Translations under genes and position numbers: made by a program
Shown: positions 1-11,972 of the stretch, piece by piece
How the letters are laid out: each line of letters begins with the position of its first letter
How positions within the stretch are numbered: the first letter of the stretch is position 1
Assembly: GCA_031771865.1 (NCBI GenBank)
Contig: JASISA010000042.1
Location: 1,915,501 to 1,979,500 of the forward strand
Direction of reading: 5' to 3'
Length of the DNA stretch: 64,000 nt
Source: Nothophaeocryptopus gaeumannii
Lineage: Eukaryota; Ascomycota; Dothideomycetes; Mycosphaerellales; Mycosphaerellaceae
The notes under the pieces: model-generated
Seen by the model: the letters and a program-made list of their open reading frames with translations, nothing else
What the model was told of the DNA's origin: nothing
The model's database searches: none

Positions 1-2049
1 CGGGTACTGTGAGATGAAGGACTTGCCATGCATATATACCTTGCGAGACCAGAATGAGCGCCATGCCGATCGGCCGTATGCACTCCTTGACCGTACGGCA
101 TGTACCGACTTCAATCCATGGAACGCAGATGTCGTCTTATAACGACTTTCGCGAAGCGTTAAACGTCCTGCGGCCCTGTTCACTGATGTTGTCTCGATGA
201 GGACAATCCTCCTGTGTTTCAAAATATGCAACTTCCCTGACCACTGCGCCTCCTTCTGGAGTTGCCCGGCCTGCGTGGCCTGCAAGATCATTCCGGGGAG
301 ACGATAAACGAATGCGAAAAAGACCAATGTCGGCCGACAGTCACACAGATGATACTCAATCTCTGATTCTATCTGTACCAAGACACTGCTACATCTCGTA
401 AACGTACGCTGCTATCTGAGAGGTCCCAATGCCCGGTCGGAGCCACTCGAAAAAGCGGCTAAGGCTGGCGACACTACTACCAAAGAACAACAACTCTTTC
501 TTGAACTCGTTGCTTGGTCTTCATCCTCATCAAGTGCCATGTGAGCTACTAGGTAATCGCAGCCTCGAAAACTCAACTGATCAATCCACCCGGTTCTTGT
601 CTCGACCTCCATTTCCCATTCCTCAACTCCGACAAAAAGCACACCTTAAGATCCCACTCTCCTCCATGGAACCGCTCGCCTTTGCCATAGTTGACAATGT
701 CGCTTAGCATCGCTCTAATGTTTGCAGGGTTACTGGTCAGGACGAGCCGTCCGGATATGCCGCTGTTCAGTTCGGCCGTCATTGGCTCTTATTTGGTGCA
801 TGAGGAAGGCGCATCGTTAGAGCACAACCTCTCCCGAGTCGCGGATGTGATGCAAGAGGCGAAAACTCGATCTCTTCGCAGTTGGAGCTGGCGACCACAC
901 ATCGATAGATGAAATTGATGCCTTCAACCAGGAGTCAGCTAGTGAAACTTCCAATGCTCATGCGCTTTTCCTGATGCTGGACTCGCCAAACGGCCAAGAC
1001 GACTTGACTTCCGCGCTCTCGTACCAAATTGTCCGAGCTTGCTCGTTACTTGCTATTTCCGGAGATAGAGGTAGAGCGTGAGAATTATGAAGATTGCGAT
1101 GAATGTCCTGAATGGATCCAGCTGGGTTACGGAACTGAGCAGCATCTTGAAGTAATGTTGCAGCTGATGTTCAATGTAGGTGCTTTGCTTGAGGCCATAT
1201 TGAACAAGATGATTTTTCCCTTTGTGTTAGATCGAAAGAGTAGTTGCACCATCATATGCTAGTCATCTCTCCGCATATTCGTTTATCCCGCATATCTTTG
1301 CCCGTCCGAAGTTTACACAGACTATCCCGGGTCTCCAGCTGCGATTTCTCCCGTTGGAGTAGAAACACGCCTGAACGATACGCTGGACCGCAGCTTTTCC
1401 CTGGTTGGAATGCGATAGAATATACTTCTTAGTCTGGACTCGATACTCAAGAAGCTTGATGTGCGAATTTTGATTTCGGGATTCTACCAGAGCTTATGTT
1501 GTATGAGTGGTGGGTATCTTACCGGCGATAAAGCAATAGTGGAGGAGCTGAGATATGGCAGTCGGTGCTATATCTTGGGTACCTCTCCTCTCCCGATGCA
1601 CATGGCGAAGGTTGCTGCGTTTCTACAGAAAATAGAAGCTTCATAGAAGATGGATGGAGCTTCATCCGAGATATAGTCAATACGATGGCATTCACGCATC
1701 AAAGAGTTTTACTTGATATTTGCTCCTAACTTCTCTACCAATGCGACATGCAACGACGACCACAGACCATGGACTACAATATAAATACCTTGACGATATG
1801 AACGAATTTACTCCGTCCAGTGTTCACACACACACTCTCTCTCCCCCTCTTTTCCCCCTCTCTCTTATCGAGCGATGGATCAGGCTACCCACTCGCAGAC
1901 ATCCACCTTGCGCACAACCATTCCGATTCGGAGTCGAATGCATTCCTGAATAACGAGGTTGGTCTTGCCAGCCCGGCCACTCCCAAGAGACCGGCGGCGG
2001 GGAGCCCTGGCTGTAAAGGGTAGTTGTGGTTCTTGGTTGAACCGCGTTA
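1..2049. other. Gene-poor left edge, no supported gene
   Basis: Only short overlapping ORFs on both strands; none has a convincing start, a splice structure or a family motif I recognise. A plus-strand stretch around 1029-1262 and another around 1461-1646 read like protein text (mixed charged and hydrophobic residues) but have stops between them and no identifiable domain. I treat the interval as intergenic or relic DNA. Confidence 0.5.
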
Positions 2050-2382
2050 CTGACACTACTGCTTGTAGTAAACTTCCTCTTGTTTCCGTTGCTGCTGGTG
2101 TTGCTGCTGCTTGTAGTACTCTTCTTGCTACTTCTGACGATTGTCGCCGCTGGTATGAGTCTCATGATGGCCCTCTTATTGATGCTGGTGTCCTGCAGAG
2201 CTGCCTTGGTACCAGGTGTCGGTAACATGCTGTGCATCATATTTGATCTCATCATGGAGATGATTGATGGCCTGTAGGATTTCGTTCTCGTGCGCGACTT
2301 CTTGAGATAGTGGTGCGCCGAAAGAAAGATAGGCGAAGACAAAGGCAATGCGTAGGTGATTGAGGGCTGGTGACATTTTCAA
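2050..2382 (-). pseudogene. Decayed gene for a secreted Gln/Tyr/His-rich protein
   Basis: The minus-strand frame opens with a good signal peptide (MKMSPALNHLRIAFVFAYLS, cleavage likely near the following GAP) and continues for 68 residues to a TAA after a His-Gln run. The same frame keeps a Gln/Lys/Tyr/His-rich composition past that stop: short blocks such as QEEYYKQQQHQQQ are separated by in-frame TAA and TAG codons. Each stop could arise from CAA or CAG by one C-to-T change. I infer a secreted low-complexity protein whose tail has been broken by point mutations. A short intron could remove one stop but not all of them. Function unknown. Confidence 0.45.
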
Positions 2383-2639
2383 GCTTTGGGAGAGGAGTGC
2401 GTCCTATCGTTGGACTTCTGCTGAAACGTTTCGAGAGGATATAGCGGCATGTAGGAAAATTTACTCATGAGGCTTCCAGCTTTGCAATACTCTCGACTCC
2501 TTTCGTGAGCGAGGAGCGAGGAGTCTCGATCTTGGCTCATGGTCTTTTTGTAGCCAGGGATACACATCCTGGCCACAGTACGCCCCTTTGAGGCGAATTT
2601 AATACCCACTGGGAGCTGTTGGCTTCTGAGCATAATGTT

Positions 2640-3020
2640 TTAATGTCGAATATTCAATTCACTCGACCCGTATTCAGGATTCAGTTCATCTCTAGGATGA
2701 ATAAGTCAATTCAATTCTCGGCTAGTAAAGGACAACGACAAGGTCTCTTAAGGTCCGTTTCTAGAGTCCTTCTATATCCTCTTGCCCTGCGGGCCGATCT
2801 AATAACACGGAGGTTAGCTAAGACTGTTTGCTATACAGTCTTAGGAAGTAAGCTTCCTGCCGCTTTAGCTTAGGCAGAACGATGCCTCACCTACAGTAGC
2901 CCTCCGTCGTTAGCCCGATGAACTGAATATACTCTCAATTCAGACAAAGATCGGACATTCAATTCATGAATGGGATGAATACTTTGAATATTGAATATCA
3001 TTCATTCAACATTCAAATAC
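2640..3020. repeat. AT-rich inverted-repeat (MITE-like) element
   Basis: Several nested inverted repeats share one centre. ATTCAGTTCATC at 2679-2690 is the exact reverse complement of 2917-2928. Inside them, TAAGACTGT (2819-2827) pairs with ACAGTCTTA (2835-2843) and AGGAAG (2843-2848) pairs with CTTCCT (2853-2858). An imperfect pair around ACGGAGG lies near 2806-2813 and its complement near 2900-2907. The flanks are rich in ATTCAATTCA-type words. No protein is encoded. This looks like a small non-autonomous element or its hairpin core; I could not define a target-site duplication. Confidence 0.45.
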
Positions 3021-3179
3021 TATGCTTCTGAGTGCCTTGTGGACCGGAGTTGGAACTCCGACCACAACATTTGTACTGCCAGAACGCTTTCGCCGGGCTG
3101 AATGCTAAAATTCAAAGTTTCTGTGACCTCGCTGGCAGTTCAGACTGCGCGCCTCTTCGCCCTCAGAAAGCCATTGATC

Positions 3180-4091
3180 TCAGAGCCCAGTGGTATCCGC
3201 ATGAAGCCATGGCTGTGAATCGCCCCACGAGATATCGAACTCAGAGCTCCAGAACGGCAAACTGCCCAACTGCAGACTGGCGAAATTGTCTCCCGAAGCA
3301 TTAGTCACAGCCGAAGTGCGTTCTTGATTAAAACCGATAGCACACCCCACAATAGACAAGATATGTCGAATCGAGGTCGGCGCACTCGTCACGGGCTCGC
3401 CTTGAATCAGTTGTGAGGGACCATCCAAAGCCTTCCGGAGGTGTTGCACATTCGACGAATAATGAGTCGGATCACGAAAGGTGACGTGAAGCAAGGGCAT
3501 AGTGCTGCTTTCTAGAAAGAATCCGAGGAAAATTATTTGCTTAACCTCTGGGATTCGTGGGCTCATAAGGAGGATCTGATCTTCTGCGGCTGCGAGAGCT
3601 TGTCTGTGTGCTTTGCGTTCCCAGATGCTTTCTGTTGTGGGAGCGCTGGAGTAGTCAATATCTGACTTTTTGTCTTCCCCGGAAGCTATTGCGAAGGGTT
3701 GCAGGGTCAACGCGAGGGTGTGATGTACAGAGCATTGGTCATGGCTGTTCGAAGGCTGTCGGCTGGGCATTAGATCTTCATCAGTCGCAAAGACGCCCAG
3801 TGAAGTTTTTTCGCCAATGCTCGCATATCCGTGAGGACTGCTTGCGCACTCTCCCACAGTCTGCGGAGAGACGTGTGTCTGCGATTGTAGATTGACGACT
3901 CGCCAGTCTTCCAGCTTGCGACAGATTTTGATCATTTCGCACAAGAGCTGATGCTCTGCTGGAGGCAGCCAATGAATGTCAACTGCCGACTGCGCTCTCT
4001 TCTTGCCAAAGCTCATGGATATCCAGCTGTTGACGTTGTCAGCGGATGTCGAAGCGACGCATATAAGCGACAAGAAATAACATGTCCGCAA
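3180..4091 (-). CDS. Hypothetical protein, possibly a C-terminal fragment
   Basis: An open frame of 303 codons on the minus strand. I recognise no catalytic motif. The C-terminal half has a hydrophobic stretch (IIFLGFFLESSTMPLLHVTF, about residues 185-205) and reads like the regulatory half of some fungal Zn2Cys6 factors, but no zinc cluster precedes it. The N-terminus begins MRTCYFLSLICVASTSADN, which could be a signal peptide. Alternatively it is intron sequence, since a GTCGCT...CAACAG intron with a CTGAC branch site would end just before CTGGATATCC. The length without stops supports coding capacity now or recently; the start and function are open. Confidence 0.4.
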   Translation of the reverse strand: MRTCYFLSLICVASTSADNVNSWISMSFGKKRAQSAVDIHWLPPAEHQLLCEMIKICRKLEDWRVVNLQSQTHVSPQTVGECASSPHGYASIGEKTSLGVFATDEDLMPSRQPSNSHDQCSVHHTLALTLQPFAIASGEDKKSDIDYSSAPTTESIWERKAHRQALAAAEDQILLMSPRIPEVKQIIFLGFFLESSTMPLLHVTFRDPTHYSSNVQHLRKALDGPSQLIQGEPVTSAPTSIRHILSIVGCAIGFNQERTSAVTNASGDNFASLQLGSLPFWSSEFDISWGDSQPWLHADTTGL

Positions 4092-7000
4092 ACTTCGCCC
4101 CGTGCGACGGCAACGCCGGCCATTATTATCTTGGGTACCGTGCAGCTGATTTCAAGAAGCCATATGCAAGGCATGTGTCCCAGAAGTTAAAAGGCTGAGC
4201 AACTACTGATCGTGTTTGCTTCTTTGCAGATACTGAAATCCAGTCGTACCTCCTAGCTCCATTGAACTCTGAGTCCATGAATGACTTAAGTGGGTGGCCA
4301 TCAGGTCGAGTTGTTTCGAGCCAAAGTAAGTCAACGGCTGACACCGGAGCTCAGCATACACGGCTCATGAAGCGCATGATTAATGTACTTCACCCGCCCC
4401 GGATATGACGACTTTGAGAACGGCTACCCCATCGACGAAATTGGCACCGTGGTAATCGCTGCTGGCTTGCTCTAGCGCTCATGGTCATCGTCTTCCGTGT
4501 AAACCAGGTCAAGCTCAAAATAGAACTAGTCTCTCAGCCAGCTCGAGTGTCCTTTGTTGTGCTTTTGATAAATTCGGTTGAAGGCGGATGTGCTTGCTTC
4601 TTGCCGGCCCTCTTCGCTGCACTCCGGAATGATTCTATGAGCTTGTAGTCCTAGTGAGAATGTAGTCTGGGGCCAATGAGGTGAGTCTGATGCGACATGA
4701 CTGTGGGAAAAGTCTTGTGAACGATACGCGTTGTTGTTGGTACGCATCGGAGTTCAAGGGGGGGGCGGGCCTCCACGTCGTGTTTGCGGACCAGAAAATA
4801 CGCGGTAAAAGTACACTTGATCACGAATGCGCCAAGACCGAGCTCCGCCGCCTCCCCTCTACGCCACCGCGTCCGCCCATCATCTTCATCACCTCCATCA
4901 CCACCTGACGCCCTTGATCCATCATCTTCCGCTCACCCAGTTCAGTGGGAGTCCAACAGCAGTTATCGGAGCTGCAGCGGAGCCTTGGCAACACTGCGGA
5001 CGACTCAACAGCATGAAAGACGCATATGTCTCGGGTCCACTCAGTAAAACTATCTAGCGACTCCCGGCCTGTGGTATCTCACTGATGGCTTTTGGTCCTG
5101 GGAAGATCGATGATTCTTGGAGAGGCCCCTCCGCTGCATTCAGAACACGCTGTCGACTGGTGAGAGATTCCCTACGCGCTCGAAGATGCTCTGGATTATG
5201 AAGGGAATATGTCACCAGATGCCACTGCAATTTGGAACAGAGGCTTCGATGGAAAACACCGTGTCGATGAATCGTAAGGCTGATGTATGAAGGACTGCTT
5301 CACTTGCTTCGGTGGACGAGCTCCTTTCCCTTTGTCTTGCCAATTGCCGAAACTGTCGCAGACGGAGGCTCTTCCGTCCATCACAAAACTCTGCATTGGT
5401 CGCTGCTCACCAGCAGCCTGCTCTATTCTTGAGGACGGGCTTGACAGGATAGAGAAAGGAGGGATGTGAAGAACAAGAAAAAAATGTGGTCTTGCTCACG
5501 AGCTTGAAACAGACGCATCTTTAAGTGGACAACAACGGCCCACCGCCATGCCCGCAAGGCCGAAGCCAGGTCTCCGTACCTTGAAGCTGGCTGACCAGCC
5601 GCGCCGCCATACCGCCTGATCAAAACGCTGGCTCAAACCATTGCGCACGAAGAACATCTCACTCCGCTCCTATGCGCAGGCTCTATGCTCTCAACTTTCA
5701 CCGACACTTCGCAAGACTCCGAAACTTGAGTCGAACCTTCTGGTGCCGGTTCTCGCCCCTTTGCAGAATCTGACCGCCAAGGTCGTTTGCGGACTCCGCG
5801 CTTTCGTTGGCAGAAATCGCCCCCTCGCTTCGTTTGCAGAAGACCGTCTTCGTCCTCAAACCAAATTTGGACATGACTTGCAATGAGCGACTCTCTCTTG
5901 TTCTTCGCTCGACGAAGAATAAAGCATATTCGGCCTTGTTGAGTTGATCCTGCCAGTCCTGTACCCAGGACACGGCCGCATGAGGAGAGACACGTCTGCA
6001 CGACATATGACTAGCCAGTCTCGTTTTCACAAGCGAGTGTTCAGCTTGTTTGGTATACATCCGAGCGCTCGTCAGCTGTCATTGGATTCATATCATCCTT
6101 TGACTTTGATCTTATGCTAAGCCGGTGTCAAACTTACCCTAACACAGAGCAACAATGCTGCGCCACAGCCGCGGAGCTCTGGTATCGCGAAACATGCCTT
6201 GCAACTCGCGGATTGGGAATCGCCCGACATGGACCCATAGTATCAAACACCATAACGACGATATACAGTCAAGGGCAGCAAGCGTGGCACTCGGAGAAAT
6301 ATCGACTACCCGAGACAATGTGCCGAGCCGGAGCCGGGATTACATATGCCCAGTCAGGACGTTCTCCTTGTGATGACCATTGGTAATCGCCGTGATCAGA
6401 CTACCGCCATCACAACAGACTGGCAATCGCTCATGAATTTTGTTTCCAAGTCTTGCTCCGAGTGTTGTGGCGGTTCTGGAAGTTCTCCGCAGAGGCCATC
6501 TTGAGCGACAGCGCAAAGACCATCCCCCTAGTTCGGAGCGAGGCGCCTGCAAGCCTTCCTCCGCCTGGCTAGACTGTGGAGAAGCACGTGGCAGAAGCGA
6601 GCTAAGTGAATTACTTTATACCAACAAAAGTATAAGCATACCCACGCTAGTCATAGTTGGAGCTTCGCAAAGCACGACAGCTGCGTGAGGGAACTTTTCA
6701 GCATATCATCATGCAAGGCCGTGATATGAAGATCACACAATGCTCCAACTACTTTCGGCGTACGCGGAGGCTTACCCTTTGCTTTGTGCCACTGCGTGAC
6801 ACGCCGAAAGGCTGAACATCATCGTCTTCATTCATCACGACCTCGATCTACCTAGAACCGGCCTTCAAGACTCAGCTATCGTCTGGTCTTACGTCTCGCG
6901 CACCGCTCTCCTAGCTGAACGCTTTTCGAGCCGCTGCGAGATTCGAGACGCATGAGCAGATGCGCAGATACAGGCACGATATCGCTTGCCACCATGTTCC

Positions 7001-7349
7001 CTCGGGTCGTTGTGTACACACAGTCTCGCATTTGGGCCCTCCGAACAAGATGGGTACGTGAGCTCACAGGCACTGTACTGTTGTAGCATCATTGGCGACT
7101 TCCTTGTTCCAGTGTCACAGGCCGTGACCGTCGTCGACACTCGACGGCGGCATCAGCAGCCAGCAGACTCCAATTGAAACTTGAAGAACATTGTAGAGAA
7201 ATACATCAGAAAGCTTGCATAACGTCAATGCCTACAATACTATATGCGAGAGTGCACGACCTTCGCACATTATGGGTATGCCCAAGACACCTTTCCGTGG
7301 TTGCGTTTCCACCAAATGCGAAACATCGTCAATGCTCAATCTGCAGCCC
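4092..7349. other. Long interval without a supported gene
   Basis: Both strands carry only short, mutually overlapping ORFs. A short open segment at about 4383-4475 (MYFTRPGYDDFENGYP onward) reads like an exon end, but nothing upstream connects to it. A CCTCCATCACC-type run near 4880-4915 is a simple CAT/CAC-rich repeat. I see no RNA gene, transposon end or promoter that can be assigned. Confidence 0.5.
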
Positions 7350-8757
7350 CTACGTTCTAAATGAAGACGTTTTCCGGCAAAACCACTCCACGTACAACCC
7401 TTGCGCCTGCAATTTGTCCAGCAGAGAGTACTCGTATCCCGACTGATCAACGGCGACTACAACCGCATCAAACTCTTGCAGACTCTGCATGCTCCAGTCC
7501 TCGTCATCGAACTTTGGTACGAATGGCACTTCACTCTGACCCACCAAGGGGTCCGCATATTCGATATGTACATCGTATGTGCTGAGTAAATGGACAGCAA
7601 GTGCTTTGCCCGGTGAATGAGAAAGTACTGATTGTCCGCGCTTGAAGCCAAGTCCGACAATCAGTATCTTCGGTCGGGACTTTGCCTTAAACGCGAGGGT
7701 GGCCATGATACGGTCCCCTATCCGTCCCGGACGTTCTTCCATGCGCTTGGTGCATGCTTCGAGGAGGGGGAATTCGGCATTCGAAAGCAGGTAGTAAGGG
7801 TTGACCGGGATGCAGTGGCCGCCTACACCCATCGAAGGCGTATATGGCTGGTATCCGAATGGCTTTGTGGCAGCAGCGTTCGCCACCTCCCAGGGATCGA
7901 TGATGATCTCTTCGCCGTCGATGGCGTTCTTTTTGATAGGTCGCCCGACAGCGACTGACATGCGTCTGCCATCTCGTTGGCATATGCGATGCACATCATT
8001 CTCTGACAATTCTCGTAGAGCTTCGTCATCTCCGCAACCTCTGGCTTCGATACTGGCACCAGGTTCTGGAAGACGCGGGAGTATAGCTCTTGTATCGATG
8101 CCAGCGACTCGGCATTGAGTCCAGAGATGATTTTGGGTATGGAGTCATACGCTGGATATGTTCTGGCGACATGCCACAAAGTAGTGACCTGCTTCTTAAG
8201 AGAGGGGAAAGCAAGTCCCTGGTCATGCCAACAGCCACAGAGCTCTCGATGACAATGGTAGAGCCAGGTCGAGCGTAGGTCGTTATGGTTCTGATGGCTT
8301 TCTGGATACAAGAGATATCGATGCTCCGTTGATGCTGTTTCAAAATAGTGCTGACCGATATGAGAAAATGCGTCGCATTGCTGAGATGGCTTGGATCTGA
8401 TGTACAGACGACATTGGCCGCGACCGTTGGTTGGATCACTTTGATGCGGCGCTCTGAGACATCGAAGGCGATGACGTTGTATGCTGTTGAGAATGCCTCG
8501 ACGAGGTGCAATCCGACGTAGCCTGTCCCGATGACAGCTACGGCGACGTTCGGAACTGCTTGGAACGATGTCGGCGCGCCGTCGAAATATGTTGCATTTG
8601 CATGGACGAGTTCTGGTGGTGTCTCAGGTGGAGTGACGGGTGCAACAAGGGGCACCCATGATTTCCGTCTGTTTTGATAGGGCAGTGTGGTGGAGCATGA
8701 CTTTCGACGTCCTCCATCACCGGGCATCTGCAGGAAAGACATGGTCTTTGTCGACAT
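7350..8757 (-). pseudogene. UDP-glucose/GDP-mannose dehydrogenase family, frameshifted
   Basis: Three overlapping minus-strand frames together spell one nucleotide-sugar dehydrogenase. Such enzymes oxidise the C6 hydroxyl of an NDP-sugar to a uronic acid with NAD. Frame A (8757 to about 8160) holds the Rossmann motif GTGYVGLHLVEAF and STIVIESSVAVGMTRD, and ends at a clipped CGMSPE. Frame B resumes at SIPKIISGLNAESL and runs to CIAYANEMADAC. Frame C has DPWEVANAAATKPFGY, the active-site block GVGGHCIPVNPYYL (catalytic Cys) and the C-terminal NAD-domain motif GLGFKRGQSVLSHSPG. At the A/B junction the usual SPERxxPG segment is missing, consistent with a frameshifting deletion. At B/C a 50-nt intron is imaginable (GTCAGT...GAAG) but splicing leaves a TAG. 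I judge it broken, unless the assembly is wrong. Confidence 0.8.
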
Positions 8758-10293
8758 AGTGGCGAAGACTGAAAGAAAAGTCTTTAGGTTGAGGTGTTCG
8801 TTCTTTGGTACCGCCTGAGACAGTGGGCAGTATCGAGTACCATTTATGTGCTGTTATAATGGCTGCCACGAGAGACGAAGCGATCAGACAAGCCTCGCAG
8901 AAGCCATCTAAGCCATCTCCACGCTCCAGCTCTTGCCATACTTCAGGCTTGAAGCCTTCCAGAAGCCATCGAAGCCCTTCCGGCGGGCTGAGGCTCTCAG
9001 AATTGGTTCAGAACATTCCCGTCCCGTCGACCACGTGGGAATGCACCATAGCTGGCGGCGTATGCGATCACGTCAATCAGGTCACACGTCTGGATGCTAT
9101 GGCTGGCGCCTCGCTCAAACAACACGCCAGCCTCCGCATATGGACGTGAGCGAAGGCGCAACTCTGCAAGAGTAGTGCAGTTCAAGAATACGGACTAGTA
9201 GCATCAGTTTGGTGATTGTGCATACTCGCAAGGGCTATAGCCAAGAAGAGTACATCGTTTATGTCTGGTATGAACAGTCGAGACCTTTTAGCGGAGTGTC
9301 AGTCAGGCTACGTGTCCGGCCATGAGCACGGGCGGCAACATTGCGGTCGACAAAGCCTCGTCACGCCAGTCGTGGCCTCTAGAAAGGTTCAGAGACCATC
9401 AATGGGCTTGTGCTGACTCTGTATCCTCAATTCGGATCGTCCTCAGCCGAAAGCAAAACATGCAAGCCAGCGAAAGACATGTCACGCTACCATTCGATGT
9501 TCTGCTTGGGGGCTGTCCCACGACTCTGTCCCGACCGGAAGTTTCGAAGAAGCGAGCAGACTGGGCTGGCTGTGTGCAGCAAGTGCTGTGGCATGTCAGA
9601 CCATCGATCTCGAATTAGGCGTCGGCTAGAAGCATGGGGCTCAGACGCCCGCCGAGATCTTTCTTGAGAGTTGCGAGCCAACGACCCTCCACGCAAGAGA
9701 ATCGTCTTAGTTGGCAAGTCCAATGCATTGCGCCCTCGTAGAAGCCGTAGACTTCGACACTCAGACTTGGAGCACTCTGGAAAAGATCTAGATCCAGACA
9801 GCCTGTCACGGACCTGTAGGCTTCAACGATGCCGCCGACGTGTATGGTATGGTGATGTACCTTGCATAGTCCTTGACCGAGTCAAGCCTCGTGGGTCGCA
9901 ATGCTGATCGACTGGAGTACATGGTCCGGTTTCCCAGAACTGCATAGCAGACGAAGCTGGAGTCCGCTTTCCAAGAACTGCATAGCATACGCGAGTGATC
10001 ATCACCTGGCCTGCAGGGCGTTTCTCGCTCAACATGTACTAGGGCTAAGGAGGGTCTGGCGTTTCTGGAAGGCCACGTGGGAGACGATGCTAAAACCGGA
10101 ATGGGCAAATGGATCGTATGAGCGAGCTCGGGCGTGCCGAGAGTAGCTTAAACACTGAGCTTAAGTTGAGCTCAAAGTTGATGGACTACTTTCGGAGTCT
10201 GGAGTCTAAGTTGGCGCCAGATCTTCCACTGGTGTCACAGGGCATCGACGAAGCGATGGGGCTTGCAGCTCGCTTTGTTCGTCGACATATCTA
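8758..10293. other. Intergenic interval
   Basis: No supported gene. An imperfect local repeat of AAGCCATCTAAGCC-type words lies near 8900-8985 (AGAAGCCATC occurs repeatedly). Short ORFs on both strands are antiparallel shadows of each other. Confidence 0.5.
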
Positions 10294-11701
10294 ATGCACC
10301 AGCATCATGAGAAAGTCCGCACGAGACACCAGTCTTGGCTAGCAAGACATTCGTTTTGCAACATGACACCCGCGCCGGACATCCGTTTCACATCAGTGTT
10401 CGTTCGTGCATTCAAGTCGCGAGCTCCTGCTGGGAGTGAGATCGATCATGTCGTGGGAGCGTACTACCCGGCATGGACTGTCTACAAAGGACCAAAGCCA
10501 TCTGAGCTGAGACTGTCTTTGTTAACGCACGTGTACTATGCGTTCGGCCGGTAGGACAGTTTTGATCGTCTCCGCTTTTTGGGTGCAATTCGCTGATCAT
10601 ACCTTCTTCTATTTAGTGTCCAAGATGATGGCACGGTATTCGTAAGTGTTTCTTTCTATTGCTTCGCAGTGATGTGCTTCCATGCCTAACCGGGCGGTAG
10701 AGTCGCGACCCTGCGGCTGACTCTCATCTTGATGTTGATGGGGCAAAAGGCTGCTTTGCAGCATTCGTGAAGTTGAGAGAAGAACGGGGCTTTCGTTTCA
10801 AGATTCTGCTGTCTATCGGAGGTGCGAGTGGCTCTAAGCCTTTTGCTTCGATTGCAGCCGATGAAACCAAGACGAAGCGTTTCTGCGAGACCGCCAAAGC
10901 GATGGTCCAAGGACGCGGACTTGACGGAATAGACAGTCTGGAACAGATTTCTTGTTTTTGTTTGACACGCATCACTGACCCATACCAGTCGACTGGGAAC
11001 ACCCCTCAAACCCCGCCCAAGGCCACTCTTTCGTCTCGCTCATGAAATCCCTACGTACCCATCTCCCCACTCCCAGGTACCAACTCACAGCAGCCCTCCC
11101 AGCCGCAGAATGGTGTCTCGCCAACATCGACCTCGCATGCCTCCTCAACACTCCTCGCCATCCCTCAAATGCGCACCCAGTACTCGATCACCTAAACATC
11201 ATGGCCTACGACTTCGCCGGCCCATGGACAGATGGTCAATCCGGCCATCACGCCCAAGTCTTCACTCCTCCACAGCCGCATAATGAGTATGCTAAACGCT
11301 CCATCGCCGCAGCGACAGAGTACCTCACCAAACAGAAAGGTTGTGATGCGAAGAGATTAGTGATGGGAATACCGACTTACGGTCGGGCGTTCCTCGGAGT
11401 CGGTGGGCCTGGACAGAAATTTACGGCTTGTGGTGGTGACAAAGATGGAACTTTTCCATATTATGCGCTTCCACCTCCTGGGACTGCCGAGGTCGTTGAT
11501 CGGAAGCTCGGGGCTGCAAGCTGTAGGGGAGAAGATGGAAGTTGGGTTAGTTATGATTGTCCTCAGACTGTTGAAATGAAGGCGAAGTTTGTGAAGGAGA
11601 AGGGGCTAGGAGGAGTGTTCTTTTGGACTGCTACCAATGATGCGAAGGAGGAGGGGAGGAGTCTAATTGTTGCTGCTAGTCGGGCGTTGAAGAATGAATA
11701 G
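10294..11701 (+). CDS. GH18 chitinase-like glycoside hydrolase, four exons
   Basis: Hydrolyses beta-1,4-GlcNAc polymers such as chitin if active. Model: exons 10294-10550, 10617-10641, 10701-10935 and 10989-11701, with introns of 66, 59 and 53 nt that restore the frame. The first exon has AYYPAWTVY, typical of strand 1 of the GH18 barrel, followed by THVYYAFGR. Exon 3 has FKILLSIGGASGSKPF. The catalytic DxxDxDxE motif spans the last intron: GLDGID ends exon 3 and IDWEHPSNPAQGH begins with the split codon, so the acid/base Glu is present. The last exon has LNIMAYDFAGPW and ends with GGVFFWTATNDAK (substrate-floor Trp). There is no signal peptide; the start could instead be the ATG at 10363. 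Intron 3 starts GTCTGG, a weak donor. It is convergent with the chitin deacetylase gene. Confidence 0.85.
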
Positions 11702-11972
11702 GTAGACAGTTGTATGTGAATGAATGACAGTTAGAAGCATTTGGTGCACTCTGCAATGCTTCCAGCCGTTCAAGAATCTCCAATGAGTAGGAAACATGTC
11801 TTCGTGAAACAAGTTCTTAGTGCTTTTGCCACCGATTCAGCTACCGCCGCGAGCCTTTCTGTGGTCTCAGCATGCCAAAGTTCGAAGGTAGGTCGACGAT
11901 GAAAGGGGATCGGATCGAAGTTGAGACGAAACATGCATCATCATGTTTATCAACAGTACACTACAATTACTT

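Noticed and set aside
1461..1646. Possible alpha-oxoamine synthase (LCB1-like) fragment
   Set aside because: A loose resemblance of about 40 residues without the lysine or other key residues; too weak to call.
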